53,867 nucleotides of DNA from Peptococcaceae bacterium UBA7185 (GTDB taxonomy: Bacteria > Bacillota > Peptococcia > Peptococcales > Peptococcaceae): positions 1 to 53,867 of the forward strand of contig DKVF01000102.1 of NCBI GenBank assembly GCA_002491065.1, given 5' to 3'. The notes beneath the pieces were generated by a model. It saw only the letters and a list, made by a program, of their open reading frames with translations. It searched no databases and had not been told where the DNA came from. The position numbers and the translations under genes were made by a program. This document shows positions 16,765 to 25,492 of this stretch, piece by piece (within the stretch, counting starts at the first letter, position 1; each line of letters opens with the position of its first letter).

Positions 16765-17730
16765 TTGCAGCAGTTTGAAGATAGAATTATTTTACAGGAT
16801 ATTGGACAGGCACAACAGATTGGTGGCTTAGCGGATGAAAATATTAGACTGATTGAAAAACGTACCGGCGCTTGCATTGTGGCGCGAGGACAGGAAATCC
16901 TGTTGGGCGGTTCAAAAGGGAGCGTAGCTGCTGCCAAATTGGTATTGGATTATCTGGTAAAGCTGTCACACAAAAAGGAATTGACACATAGTGATTTGCA
17001 GTATGCTTTGACATTAGGAAGCGATGATTCCCATGAAAAAATTGCCGATTGTTTAGGTGAGGTGATTCACAGCACCAATCGAGGTAAGCAAATTCGTGCT
17101 AAAACTATTGGACAATACCGCTATGTGAAGGCAATTGAACAAAAGGATATCACTTTTGGGATCGGTCCTGCTGGGACAGGGAAAACCTATTTGGCTGTGG
17201 TAATGGCCTTGAAAGCCTTGAAAAATAAACAAGTAGAACGGATTGTGTTGACGAGACCCGCAGTGGAGGCTGGGGAAAAGCTGGGATTTCTACCAGGTGA
17301 TTTGCAGGATAAAGTGGACCCTTATTTACGGCCGTTGTATGACGCGCTGTATGATGTGCTAGGACTGGATATGGCTCAAAAATATATGGAGCGGCAAATT
17401 ATAGAAATTGCGCCTCTGGCATATATGCGGGGGCGTACGTTAGAGGATGCATTTATCATTTTGGATGAAGCACAGAATACGACGCCGGAGCAGATGAAAA
17501 TGTTCCTGACCCGTATAGGATTTGGCTCCAAAGCAGTTGTTACAGGTGATATTACCCAAGTTGATTTGCCAAAACACAGTCAGTCGGGACTACTGAGAGC
17601 GGAGGAGATTTTACAGGAAATTGACGAAATCAGTTTTCACCATTTAACGGCGCAGGATGTAGTGCGTCATCCGGTAGTGGCACGGATTATTGCAGCTTAT
17701 GAAAGGGCTGAAAGTCAACGAAAGGATTAA
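16765..17730 (+). CDS. phoH: PhoH-family ATPase
   Basis: P-loop NTPase (about 321 residues) with an N-terminal KH-like region and C-terminal ATPase: Walker A GPAGTGKTYLAVV, Walker B FIILDEAQNTTPEQMK, and TGDITQVDLP. It is linked to RNA metabolism and is typically cotranscribed with ybeY. Start TTG 16765 fits AAGGAGG at 16748-16754; an upstream TTG (16735) lies before that site. It begins a housekeeping run continuing with pgpH, ybeY, the CorC-type gene, cdd and era, with short gaps or overlaps. Confidence 0.92.
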   Translation: MQQFEDRIILQDIGQAQQIGGLADENIRLIEKRTGACIVARGQEILLGGSKGSVAAAKLVLDYLVKLSHKKELTHSDLQYALTLGSDDSHEKIADCLGEVIHSTNRGKQIRAKTIGQYRYVKAIEQKDITFGIGPAGTGKTYLAVVMALKALKNKQVERIVLTRPAVEAGEKLGFLPGDLQDKVDPYLRPLYDALYDVLGLDMAQKYMERQIIEIAPLAYMRGRTLEDAFIILDEAQNTTPEQMKMFLTRIGFGSKAVVTGDITQVDLPKHSQSGLLRAEEILQEIDEISFHHLTAQDVVRHPVVARIIAAYERAESQRKD

Positions 17731-17733
17731 AAT

Positions 17734-19878
17734 ATGGTTGATTTTAAAAAAGTTTATACGAGTGTAGTTGATAAATATTTTCAGGAAAAAAGGCGCAGAA
17801 TGGCAGTATGGACAGGACTGTTCTTTTTGATTTTCCTACTGATCCTATCCAGCCATTTTGTGCCGGGACGTACCAACTGGGAAGTAGGAAGTGTATCCAG
17901 CCAGGATGTACAAGCTGATCGTTATTTGACTTTTGTAGATGAAGCCGGTACGTTGGCAAGGCAGCAGGAAGCACTGGCTACCTTTCAAGACGTTTATAAG
18001 ATTGATTTAGAGAAATTTAACAGCATTACGATTGCAAGTATTTCTGACTCTTTTAATCGTTTGGAAGAGATTGCAGCAGTCAATAAAGGCGATACTGATG
18101 TGACGACAGTAGATAAAATTGCGCAATTACATGATGTATTTGAATTTACTCTAGGACCTGATGAATGGGCAGCGTTGGCCAATCTTTCGGAAACCGAGAT
18201 AAAATGGCTTTATGATAAGGGTATTGATTATGCCATTGATGTGATGAGTAAAGGGGTAGCACAGGAAGAACTGGAAAGTGCCCGAGAAAAAATTATTCAA
18301 TCGGTGCGCAATGACAGTTATATCACTGGTGCAGAAGAAAAATTTTTATTGGCGGTGCTGAATAAGACTATCCTCTATCCCACTTATGTATTGGATACAG
18401 AGGCTACCGTTGCCAAACGAACGGAAATTTTAGCGACTGTAGAACCGGAAAAAATTGTTGTGCAAAAGGGAGAATTGGTTGTACGTAAAGGAGAAATCCT
18501 CACAGAGCGGCAAAGTAGTATTTTAAATCAGCTTGGCTACAGTCAATCGGCATCACCAGGTTTAGTTGTGCTGGGACTGTCACTATTGATTGGGATTTTA
18601 ATGGTATTAGCCCGCATCTTTGTACAATATACAACGCCAAAAGTTTACCAAGATGAAAAACAAATGGTACTTTTGATGCTGCTGACGGCGGCGACGTTAT
18701 TTTTATATGATCTGTTTTTAGCCCTGTCCTTAAGTCCTGTTACAGAACGGGCGGCACAGGTAGGGTATCTCATTCCGGTGTCTATGGGTACGATGCTCAT
18801 TACCATCTTGTTGGATGTGCGGCTTGGTGTATTTATTGATTTGATATTGGCACTTTTTGTAGGACTATATACAGAAAATTCCGCGTTTGCCATTGTTGCC
18901 TTAATCGGCGGGTTAGCGGGTAGTATGGGAGTTGCTACTCTGGGGCAGCGTTCGGATATTTCTAGAGCGGCGTTTGGAATCAGCGGTATTAATGCCTGTA
19001 CTGTCATTGCCTTGGGTATGATCATCAATCAGACGCCTGATGTGATTTGTTTTGGCGTATTGTTTGGCGTGTTTAACGGGCTTATTTCTTCAATTTTTAC
19101 AATGGGGCTTTTGCCTTATCTGGAGAATATCTTCGGGATTACAACATCCATTAAATTGTTAGAATTAGCCAATCCCAATCAGCCTCTTTTAAAAAAATTG
19201 CTGACAGAAGCGCCAGGTACGTATCATCATTGTATCATGGTGGGCAATCTGGGAGAAGCTGCGGCAGAGGCCATTGGCGCCAATGGGTTGGAAGTGCGTT
19301 TAGGAGCCTATTATCACGATATCGGAAAGTTGAAGAGACCGTATTTTTTCTCAGAAAATCAGTTTTCGGGAAACAATCCTCACGATAATATTACACCGCA
19401 GCTCAGCACATTGATTATCACTTCGCACGTGAAAGACGGTGTGGAAATGGCGAAAGCGGCCAAGCTGCCGCCGGTGATTATCCAAATGATTGCGCAGCAT
19501 CATGGGGACAGTTTGGTATCCTTTTTCTATTATAAGGCTAAGGAACAGGACCCTGAAGTGAAAGAACGGGATTTTCGCTATGAGCAGTCCAAACCGCAAA
19601 CTAAAGAAGCAGCGATTCTGATGATGGCTGATACGGTAGAAGCGGCAGTGCGCTCTAAAAAGAACGCTACGCCAGGACAAATTGAGGGCTTTATTCGCAC
19701 ACTAATCAAAGGAAAACTCAATGATGGTCAGTTTGATGAATGCGAGTTGACATTCCGTGATTTGGACCAGATTGCAACAGCTTTTGCGCGAGTCATAAAT
19801 GGTATTTACCATAAAAGAATTGAGTATCCGTCTCAGACTAGTATAGGGGTTTCCCATAAACAGGAGGGGAAAAAATAA
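17734..19878 (+). CDS. pgpH: Cyclic-di-AMP phosphodiesterase PgpH (7TM-HD family)
   Basis: Membrane phosphodiesterase that lowers the c-di-AMP level. Layout: one N-terminal transmembrane helix (about residues 25-43), an extracellular 7TMR-HDED domain to about 265, a seven-helix membrane block to about 465, then a cytoplasmic HD domain with TYHHCIMVGNLGEAAAEAIG, YYHDIGKLKRPYFF and IAQHHGDS. The length of 714 residues is typical. It starts four bases after phoH and ends two bases before ybeY. Confidence 0.92.
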   Translation: MVDFKKVYTSVVDKYFQEKRRRMAVWTGLFFLIFLLILSSHFVPGRTNWEVGSVSSQDVQADRYLTFVDEAGTLARQQEALATFQDVYKIDLEKFNSITIASISDSFNRLEEIAAVNKGDTDVTTVDKIAQLHDVFEFTLGPDEWAALANLSETEIKWLYDKGIDYAIDVMSKGVAQEELESAREKIIQSVRNDSYITGAEEKFLLAVLNKTILYPTYVLDTEATVAKRTEILATVEPEKIVVQKGELVVRKGEILTERQSSILNQLGYSQSASPGLVVLGLSLLIGILMVLARIFVQYTTPKVYQDEKQMVLLMLLTAATLFLYDLFLALSLSPVTERAAQVGYLIPVSMGTMLITILLDVRLGVFIDLILALFVGLYTENSAFAIVALIGGLAGSMGVATLGQRSDISRAAFGISGINACTVIALGMIINQTPDVICFGVLFGVFNGLISSIFTMGLLPYLENIFGITTSIKLLELANPNQPLLKKLLTEAPGTYHHCIMVGNLGEAAAEAIGANGLEVRLGAYYHDIGKLKRPYFFSENQFSGNNPHDNITPQLSTLIITSHVKDGVEMAKAAKLPPVIIQMIAQHHGDSLVSFFYYKAKEQDPEVKERDFRYEQSKPQTKEAAILMMADTVEAAVRSKKNATPGQIEGFIRTLIKGKLNDGQFDECELTFRDLDQIATAFARVINGIYHKRIEYPSQTSIGVSHKQEGKK

Positions 19879-19879
19879 G

Positions 19880-20338
19880 ATGACAGTTATCATTACCAAT
19901 GAACAGGATAAAGTAGAGATTGCCGCGGATTGGTCGCAGCAGATTAATGAGGTTGCTGCTATTTGCCTGCGGGAGGAGGAAATCCCGGAAAGAGCAGAAA
20001 TTGATCTACTTTTTGTGGACAATGAAGCAATTCGGGAATTGAATCGGGAATATCGGGATAAGGATAGCGCTACAGATGTGTTATCTTTTCCTATGTATGA
20101 GGCAGATGAACCAATAGACGATGAAGAAGAAATTCTTTTCGGCGATATTGTAATCTCTTTAGAAAGGGCTCAGGAACAAGCAGTTGAATATGGACACAGC
20201 CTGAAAAGAGAAGTTATGTATTTATTAGTGCATGGGTTGCTTCATTTAGCAGGATATGACCATATGGGGGAAGAAGATAAAAAGCAGATGCGGGAAAAAG
20301 AAGAAAAATTACTTGCAAAAATCGGAGCGATTCGTTAG
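19880..20338 (+). CDS. ybeY: Endoribonuclease YbeY
   Basis: Zn-dependent RNase needed for 16S rRNA 3'-end maturation and ribosome quality control. The metal site LVHGLLHLAGYDH (three histidines) is intact, and ATDVLSFPMYE marks the family. 152 residues, the usual size. It lies immediately behind pgpH with an AGGAGGGG ribosome binding site. Confidence 0.94.
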   Translation: MTVIITNEQDKVEIAADWSQQINEVAAICLREEEIPERAEIDLLFVDNEAIRELNREYRDKDSATDVLSFPMYEADEPIDDEEEILFGDIVISLERAQEQAVEYGHSLKREVMYLLVHGLLHLAGYDHMGEEDKKQMREKEEKLLAKIGAIR

Positions 20339-20401
20339 AAAAAATAGCAGATGACAATCGCACCATGAGAAAAAATAATTATTTTTGGAGGTTGGTTTTG
20401 T

Positions 20402-21703
20402 TTGGATACAGATGGTAGTATAACGCAGTTGATCTTTTTAGCAGTTCTAATTTTTCTGTCGGCACTCTTTTCTTCAGCGGAAACTGCATTTTTATCAACG
20501 AATAAAATTCGTTTGCGCAATCTGCAGGAAGAAGGAGAGAAAAAGGCGGATTTGGTCTTGTTTATGCTGGATAACCAGAACAAGCTGATTTCAGCCTTAT
20601 TGGTAGGAAACAATATTGTGAACATCGGGTCATCTGCATTAGCCACAAAAATGGCCACAGAGGCATTTGGCAATGCTGGTGTGGGAATTGCAACCGGTAT
20701 TATGACGCTTTTGGTATTGGTGTTTGGGGAAGTGATTCCAAAGAATTTGGCAGCAGCCCATGCAGAAACCTGGGCTATGTTTATTGCACCTTTTATTCGT
20801 TTGGTAAGTTTTGTGCTGACGCCAGTTGTCTTTTTGCTGACAAAGCTCTCTGATTTTGTTGTGCATTTCAGCAAATCAGACGACGAGGAAGATCCTACAA
20901 TCACAGAGGACGAATTCAAGATTTTGGTGAATGTGGGTCAAGAGGAAGGCGTTCTAGATGAATCAGAATCGGAAATGATCAATAGTATTTTTGAATTTGA
21001 TGAGACTGTAGTAAAAGCCATTATGGTACCTCGTATCGATATTGTGGCGGTGGACGTGGAGGATTCTATCAATGAAGCGCTACGCATTATTGTAGATGGC
21101 GGACATTCTCGGATTCCTGCTTATGAAGAAAGTATTGATAATATTGTGGGAATTCTCTATGCGAAGGATATATTTGCCCATTTAGATGCTGATTTTGATA
21201 CGATGAAAGTGAAGGAACTGCTGCGTCCTGCTTATTATATTCCTGAAACAAAAAAGGTTAGCGATTTGTTGAATGAACTGCGTCTGAAAAAAGTTCACAT
21301 GGCCATCATTTTGGATGAATACGGTGGTACCAATGGTTTGGTGACCATTGAAGACCTCATTGAAGAAATCATTGGCGATATTCAGGATGAATATGACGTG
21401 GAGGATGATCTGATTGTGATGCACGGGGAGGATCATTTGGTAGCTGATGCCCGTGCGCCCATAGGCGATGTGGAGGATGCCTTTGATGTGGAGCTGGATG
21501 AAGAAATTTTAGAGGACAGTGAAGCGGATACCATCGGCGGTTTGGCGTTTGAACATTTAGGCGGAATTCCTGCAGTTGGTGATGAAGTGACAGTGGGCCG
21601 ATTCCTGATTCGTATTGTGGATGTAAGCGGAAGACGGATTTCCAAAGTAGAGATTTTGTTATTGCCGCCGGAAGAAAAGGAGATAGACGAAGATGACGAG
21701 TAA
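20402..21703 (+). CDS. HlyC/CorC-family transporter (CNNM + CBS domains)
   Basis: Membrane protein of 433 residues related to CorC/YrkA divalent-cation exporters (often called hemolysin-like). It has an N-terminal DUF21/CNNM membrane domain with hydrophobic segments and SALFSSAETAFLSTN, then two CBS domains (MVPRIDIVAVDVEDSINEAL; LNELRLKKVHMAIILDEYGG) and the C-terminal CorC_HlyC domain (VADARAPIGDVEDAF). The start is TTG 20402, ten bases after GGAGG. Its end overlaps the cdd start by 11 bases. Confidence 0.88.
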   Translation: MDTDGSITQLIFLAVLIFLSALFSSAETAFLSTNKIRLRNLQEEGEKKADLVLFMLDNQNKLISALLVGNNIVNIGSSALATKMATEAFGNAGVGIATGIMTLLVLVFGEVIPKNLAAAHAETWAMFIAPFIRLVSFVLTPVVFLLTKLSDFVVHFSKSDDEEDPTITEDEFKILVNVGQEEGVLDESESEMINSIFEFDETVVKAIMVPRIDIVAVDVEDSINEALRIIVDGGHSRIPAYEESIDNIVGILYAKDIFAHLDADFDTMKVKELLRPAYYIPETKKVSDLLNELRLKKVHMAIILDEYGGTNGLVTIEDLIEEIIGDIQDEYDVEDDLIVMHGEDHLVADARAPIGDVEDAFDVELDEEILEDSEADTIGGLAFEHLGGIPAVGDEVTVGRFLIRIVDVSGRRISKVEILLLPPEEKEIDEDDE

Positions 21704-22139
21704 CTGCGCAGACTTGCAGTCTTGGGCCAATTTGATTGCAGCAGCGTGGCAAGCACGGGAATATGCCTATGCGCCATATTCTGGATTTACTGTGGGGGCT
21801 GCAGTAGAAACGGAACATGGAAACATATACAGTGGCTGCAATGTTGAAAATATCAGCTATGGTTTGACCAACTGTGCTGAGCGTACGGCGATGTTTCACG
21901 CCGTCGCTCATGGGGAAAGGCGGATTGCACGCATGGTGGTTTGCGCAGATACGCCGGAGCCTGTGATGCCTTGTGGCGCCTGTCGGCAGGTTATGCAGGA
22001 GCTGTGCCCTAATGTGGAAATTTTGTTGATAAATAAAGCAGGTCAAACACTGCAAACTACCATGCAGCAGCTTTTGCCCAACGGGTTTCAGCAGTTTCCA
22101 CAGCAGAAAAACATATTAAAGGAGACGAAGCAAAAATGA
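21693..22139 (+). CDS. cdd: Cytidine deaminase
   Basis: Zn-dependent deaminase of cytidine and deoxycytidine in pyrimidine salvage. The catalytic motif CAERTA and the zinc motif PCGACRQ are intact, and YSGFTVGAAVET marks the substrate pocket. 148 residues, with a C-terminal extension of about 15 residues. It overlaps both neighbours (CorC-type gene and era), which indicates a tight operon. Confidence 0.94.
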   Translation: MTSNCADLQSWANLIAAAWQAREYAYAPYSGFTVGAAVETEHGNIYSGCNVENISYGLTNCAERTAMFHAVAHGERRIARMVVCADTPEPVMPCGACRQVMQELCPNVEILLINKAGQTLQTTMQQLLPNGFQQFPQQKNILKETKQK

Positions 22140-23032
22140 AAACGGGTTTTGTGGCATTGGTGGGACGACCAAATGCCGGTAAGTCTACGCTGCTCAACCA
22201 GATTTTAGACCGGAAAATTGCAATTGTATCTGACAAGGCGCAGACGACACGGCATCGAATCACAGGAATACTGACCAATGAGATAGGGCAGATTGTGTTT
22301 ATGGATACGCCGGGGATTCATAAGCCACGGCATAAATTGGGCGAGCGTATGGTGGAAATTGCCCAGAGCTCGTTGTATGATGCTGATGTAATTTATTATC
22401 TGGTAGATGTGACCAATGACTTCGGGGCAGGAGAACAATATATCTTGCAGCAGCTGCAAAAAACGCAAGCACCGGTATTTTTGATTTTGAATAAGATTGA
22501 TCGTCTGGAAAAATCCGGTTTACTGGCTTTGATTGACCATTGGAAAAGCCGGATGGATTTTGCAGAAATCTTTCCTCTGTCAGCGAAAAAAGGCGATAAT
22601 GTAGAACGTTTAGTGGAAACAACTTTCAGTTATTTGGAGGAAGGTCCTCAGTTTTATCCAGCAGATTCGGTGACTGACCAGCCAGAGGAAATCGTAATAG
22701 CAGAACTGATTCGCGAGCAGATATTACTTGCGACGCGGGATGAGGTTCCGCATAGTATTGCCGTGATTGTGGAGCAGATGAAACTGCAGGATGACGGGAA
22801 AATTTATGTTGGTGCTACCATTTATGTGGAAAAGGACAGTCAAAAAGGAATTATTATCGGTCGCGGCGGTATGATGCTGCGGAAAATCGGCAGCAAGGCG
22901 CGCAGAGAGATAGAATACCTGTTAGGTGAAAAAGTATATCTGGATTTATGGGTGAAAGTGAACGAGGATTGGCGTAATAAGGAAAATGCAATCAAGTCGT
23001 TCTATTTTGATGATGATAGCGACGAATTTTAA
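22136..23032 (+). CDS. era: GTPase Era
   Basis: Ribosome-assembly GTPase that binds the 3' end of 16S rRNA. G1 GRPNAGKSTLLN, G3 DTPGIHKPRHKLG, G4 NKID and the C-terminal KH domain (KGIIIGRGGMMLRKIGSKARREIE) are all present. 298 residues. Its ATG overlaps the cdd stop. A terminator nine bases after the stop closes the phoH-to-era run. Confidence 0.96.
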   Translation: MKTGFVALVGRPNAGKSTLLNQILDRKIAIVSDKAQTTRHRITGILTNEIGQIVFMDTPGIHKPRHKLGERMVEIAQSSLYDADVIYYLVDVTNDFGAGEQYILQQLQKTQAPVFLILNKIDRLEKSGLLALIDHWKSRMDFAEIFPLSAKKGDNVERLVETTFSYLEEGPQFYPADSVTDQPEEIVIAELIREQILLATRDEVPHSIAVIVEQMKLQDDGKIYVGATIYVEKDSQKGIIIGRGGMMLRKIGSKARREIEYLLGEKVYLDLWVKVNEDWRNKENAIKSFYFDDDSDEF

Positions 23033-23040
23033 AAAAATTG

Positions 23041-23070
23041 ACAGAGGTTGCAATATATCTCTGTTTTTTT
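23041..23070 (+). terminator. Intrinsic terminator after era
   Basis: An 8-bp stem (ACAGAGGT at 23041-23048, ATCTCTGT at 23057-23064, one G-T pair) is followed by an unbroken T-run. Confidence 0.8.
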
Positions 23071-23114
23071 GTTTATTGTGGGTGAGATGTGAAAAAGAAA
23101 AGAAGGCAAGAACA

Positions 23115-23831
23115 ATGACTCGTAATAAAATGAGAGTGGGGAAAGAGCTGTCTGTTGTGGATGGATTTTTAATTTTATTGAGCACATTTTTGTTCATGAA
23201 TCTTTTTGTCGGCAGTGGAATCCTTCCTGTAAAATTTTTAGCCGACAGACTGCCGGGCAGCAGTACTTCAGTGAATATGCTTTTGGTGCAGCAAGTGATA
23301 CAGAGCTTGGTTATGATTGGATTGATAGTATTCTTTCTGCGGTTACGGGGCGGCTCCTTGGGGCAAATCGGATTGCGCCCTTTTCGGCAGCGGCGTTGGA
23401 TTGGGTTATCTTTTTTATTTGGAATTGCCACCTTTTTTGTGATGCTGTTGGTTACTGCTTTCTTGGTAAGGGTATTTCCCCAGTGGGCCAAACCGCAAGC
23501 CATCACCGAACTGATTATGCAGGCGGAAACCAACTGGGAGTGGTTTGCAATCATCCTGATTGTTTGCGTGCTGGCGCCGTTCAGCGAAGAATTGCTGTTT
23601 CGCGGTTATATCTATCACAGTCTGCGTCAATACAAAACTATGGAGTTTAGTATCCTCATGACATCCTTATTATTTGGCTGTATGCATTATGATTTGTTTC
23701 GTTTGTTGCCGCTGACCCTTGTGGGAGTTTGCCTGAATTTGGTGTCGATTCGTTCCGGGACCTTGTGGGGCTCTATCTTGATGCATGGAATGTGGAATTT
23801 TATGATGACTGTGTTGATGATGACAGGGTGA
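23115..23831 (+). CDS. CPBP-family intramembrane metalloprotease
   Basis: Polytopic membrane protein of about 238 residues with the Abi/CPBP motifs: PFSEELLFRGYIYHSL (EExxxR), FGCMHYDLFRLLP (first His) and a C-terminal LMHGMWNF (second His). Relatives process prenylated or signal peptides or act in stress and bacteriocin immunity; the substrate here is unknown. ATG 23115 is chosen as the start because the in-frame stretch before it lies in the terminator region of era. It appears to be a single-gene unit. Confidence 0.82.
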   Translation: MTRNKMRVGKELSVVDGFLILLSTFLFMNLFVGSGILPVKFLADRLPGSSTSVNMLLVQQVIQSLVMIGLIVFFLRLRGGSLGQIGLRPFRQRRWIGLSFLFGIATFFVMLLVTAFLVRVFPQWAKPQAITELIMQAETNWEWFAIILIVCVLAPFSEELLFRGYIYHSLRQYKTMEFSILMTSLLFGCMHYDLFRLLPLTLVGVCLNLVSIRSGTLWGSILMHGMWNFMMTVLMMTG

Positions 23832-23905
23832 TTTGAGAGAAGAATTAAGATTTACATGCGGAATTTTGTTGCCGGTTAGAGATATTAGAATTGGAGTGAA
23901 TAAAT

Positions 23906-25228
23906 TTGAATGTAGGAGATCGGATACAAGTAACCATTACAGGAATTTCCCATCAAGGATATGGAATTGGTCGCTATGAAAATTTTGTGGTGTTTATACC
24001 TGGCGCTATGCTGGAAGAACAGGTCGAAGGGGAAATTATAGAATGTAAAAAAAGAATGGCTACAGCGCGCTTGGCGAAAATTATAGAACCGGCAGCGCAG
24101 CGCATCGAGCCCCAGTGTGTGCAGAGCAGCCGCTGCGGCGGTTGTGAGCTGCAGCATTGCAATTATGCCTATCAGTTAGAAGCGAAGCGGAGAATTGTGC
24201 AGGATGCCCTCACACGTTTAGGACAGGCAGATGTAACTGTAGAGCCTACATTGGGCATGGAAAACCCATGGCGGTATCGCAACAAGGGAATTTTTCATGT
24301 GGACTACAGCGATGGAACGGTGCGTCTGGGCTTTTATGAGTATGGCAGTCATCAGTTTGTGCCGGCAGCGGCCTGTCAGCTTTTTAGCGAAGCGGTGAAT
24401 GGGCTGGTAGCTTTTTTGGAAACACAGATTCAAAACAGCGGAAGGGCCTATTATATCCAGAAGGTAATGATTCGCGAGAGCCGTTACAATGGAGATTTGA
24501 TGGTGGTATTGGTGACAAAGGATTCTGCCTGGCGTTTGCCTCATTTTGCCGAACAACTATTGCGATATCCCCACGTAGTGTCGGTGTATCATAATATTAA
24601 TACCAATGAAAAGGTAATGTTGGGACGCACCTTCCGTCTGCTGGCAGGACAGTCTACTATAGAAGATACCATTGGCATGCTGCATTTTCAAATTTCACCC
24701 CAGTCCTTTTTCCAGATTAATAATGGGCAGGCAGAGGTGCTCTATCAAAAAGCCTTGGAGTTTGCCCAATTGACCGGCAAGGAGCAGGTGGCGGATGTAT
24801 ATTGCGGGATTGGTACGATTTCATTATTTTTGGCCCAGCAGGCGGGACAGGTGATTGGCATTGAGTCGGTAACGCAAGCAGTGCAGGACGCCAAAGAAAA
24901 CGCCAAAACAAACAACATCACAAACTGCAAGTTTATAGCTGAAAGAGCAGAAAACTGGCTGCCAAAATGGGTGCAAAAAGACAATCAATTGGACGTAGCC
25001 GTTGTAGATCCGCCGCGAAAAGGCTGTGAAACGTCAGTGCTGGATGCCTTGGTTACCAGCGACGTACAACGTATCGTGTATGTGTCCTGTAATCCCTCCA
25101 CCTTAGCACGGGATGTGAAATATCTGGGCCAATACGGGTATCAGGTGCTGAAAGTGCAGCCGGTAGATTTATTTTGCCAGAGCTGGCATGTTGAGACGGT
25201 CTGTTTGCTGTCAAAGGTACAGAAGTAA
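23906..25228 (+). CDS. rlmD: 23S rRNA (uracil-5-)-methyltransferase, RlmD type
   Basis: SAM-dependent RNA methyltransferase of 440 residues. An N-terminal TRAM domain (about residues 1-58) is followed by Fe-S cysteines (CVQSSRCGGCELQHC) and the catalytic domain: SAM loop VADVYCGIGTISLF, DPPRKGCE, and the nucleophile in VYVSCNPSTLARDV. Firmicutes usually carry one or two members that modify U747 and/or U1939; which one cannot be told here. It is the last chromosomal gene before the mobile region. Confidence 0.9.
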   Translation: MNVGDRIQVTITGISHQGYGIGRYENFVVFIPGAMLEEQVEGEIIECKKRMATARLAKIIEPAAQRIEPQCVQSSRCGGCELQHCNYAYQLEAKRRIVQDALTRLGQADVTVEPTLGMENPWRYRNKGIFHVDYSDGTVRLGFYEYGSHQFVPAAACQLFSEAVNGLVAFLETQIQNSGRAYYIQKVMIRESRYNGDLMVVLVTKDSAWRLPHFAEQLLRYPHVVSVYHNINTNEKVMLGRTFRLLAGQSTIEDTIGMLHFQISPQSFFQINNGQAEVLYQKALEFAQLTGKEQVADVYCGIGTISLFLAQQAGQVIGIESVTQAVQDAKENAKTNNITNCKFIAERAENWLPKWVQKDNQLDVAVVDPPRKGCETSVLDALVTSDVQRIVYVSCNPSTLARDVKYLGQYGYQVLKVQPVDLFCQSWHVETVCLLSKVQK

Positions 25229-25245
25229 ATAGTGAAAAAGGCTTG

Positions 25246-25316
25246 AAATAAGGCTATTTCCGAGAGTTGGAGGTATCCTCCCAGCTCTCGAAAATGCTCA
25301 CTTATAGCCTTTATTA
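25246..25316 (+). terminator. Nested inverted repeats after rlmD
   Basis: An inner hairpin (25261-25290, about 13 bp with one bulge, arms CGAGAG and CTCTCG outermost) lies inside an outer pair AAGGCTAT (25250-25257) and ATAGCCTT (25304-25311) followed by TATT. It probably terminates rlmD. It also lies where the left attachment site of the mobile region would be expected. Confidence 0.5.
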
Positions 25317-25331
25317 TCAAGTAAAATAAAG

Positions 25332-25418
25332 GGTTGAGTTGACAGGTTGAAAATGTATGAGGTTGAGTTGACAAGATGATTTTGCGTTAAGTTGAGTTGA
25401 TAGAATTATTGAATAGCA
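25332..25418. repeat. Three repeats with an exact 29-bp period
   Basis: GGTTGAGTTGACA at 25332 and 25361 and AGTTGAGTTGATA at 25390 are spaced exactly 29 bp; the 16 bases between copies are only partly alike. Arrays of this kind are transposase-binding repeats at the ends of IS21-family elements, so this may be a leftover IS end. No transposase gene is present beside it. Confidence 0.5.
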
Positions 25419-25492
25419 GTCTTCTGGTTTAGACTAACCAACATTACCCTAAAACGAACTTATGATAATTATCCAGAAATGAGGTGAAGAAT

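Noticed and set aside
21369..22055. 228-residue minus-strand frame opposite the CorC-type gene and cdd
   Set aside because: Low-complexity His/Pro/Arg-rich translation, antisense to conserved genes.
23041..23064. A recO gene expected after era
   Set aside because: In many Firmicutes recO follows era; here a terminator and a CPBP protease follow, and no RecO-like sequence is visible.
25332..25402. CRISPR array
   Set aside because: Only three copies with a 13-bp conserved core; the period of 29 bp leaves spacers of 16 bp, too short, and no cas genes are present.
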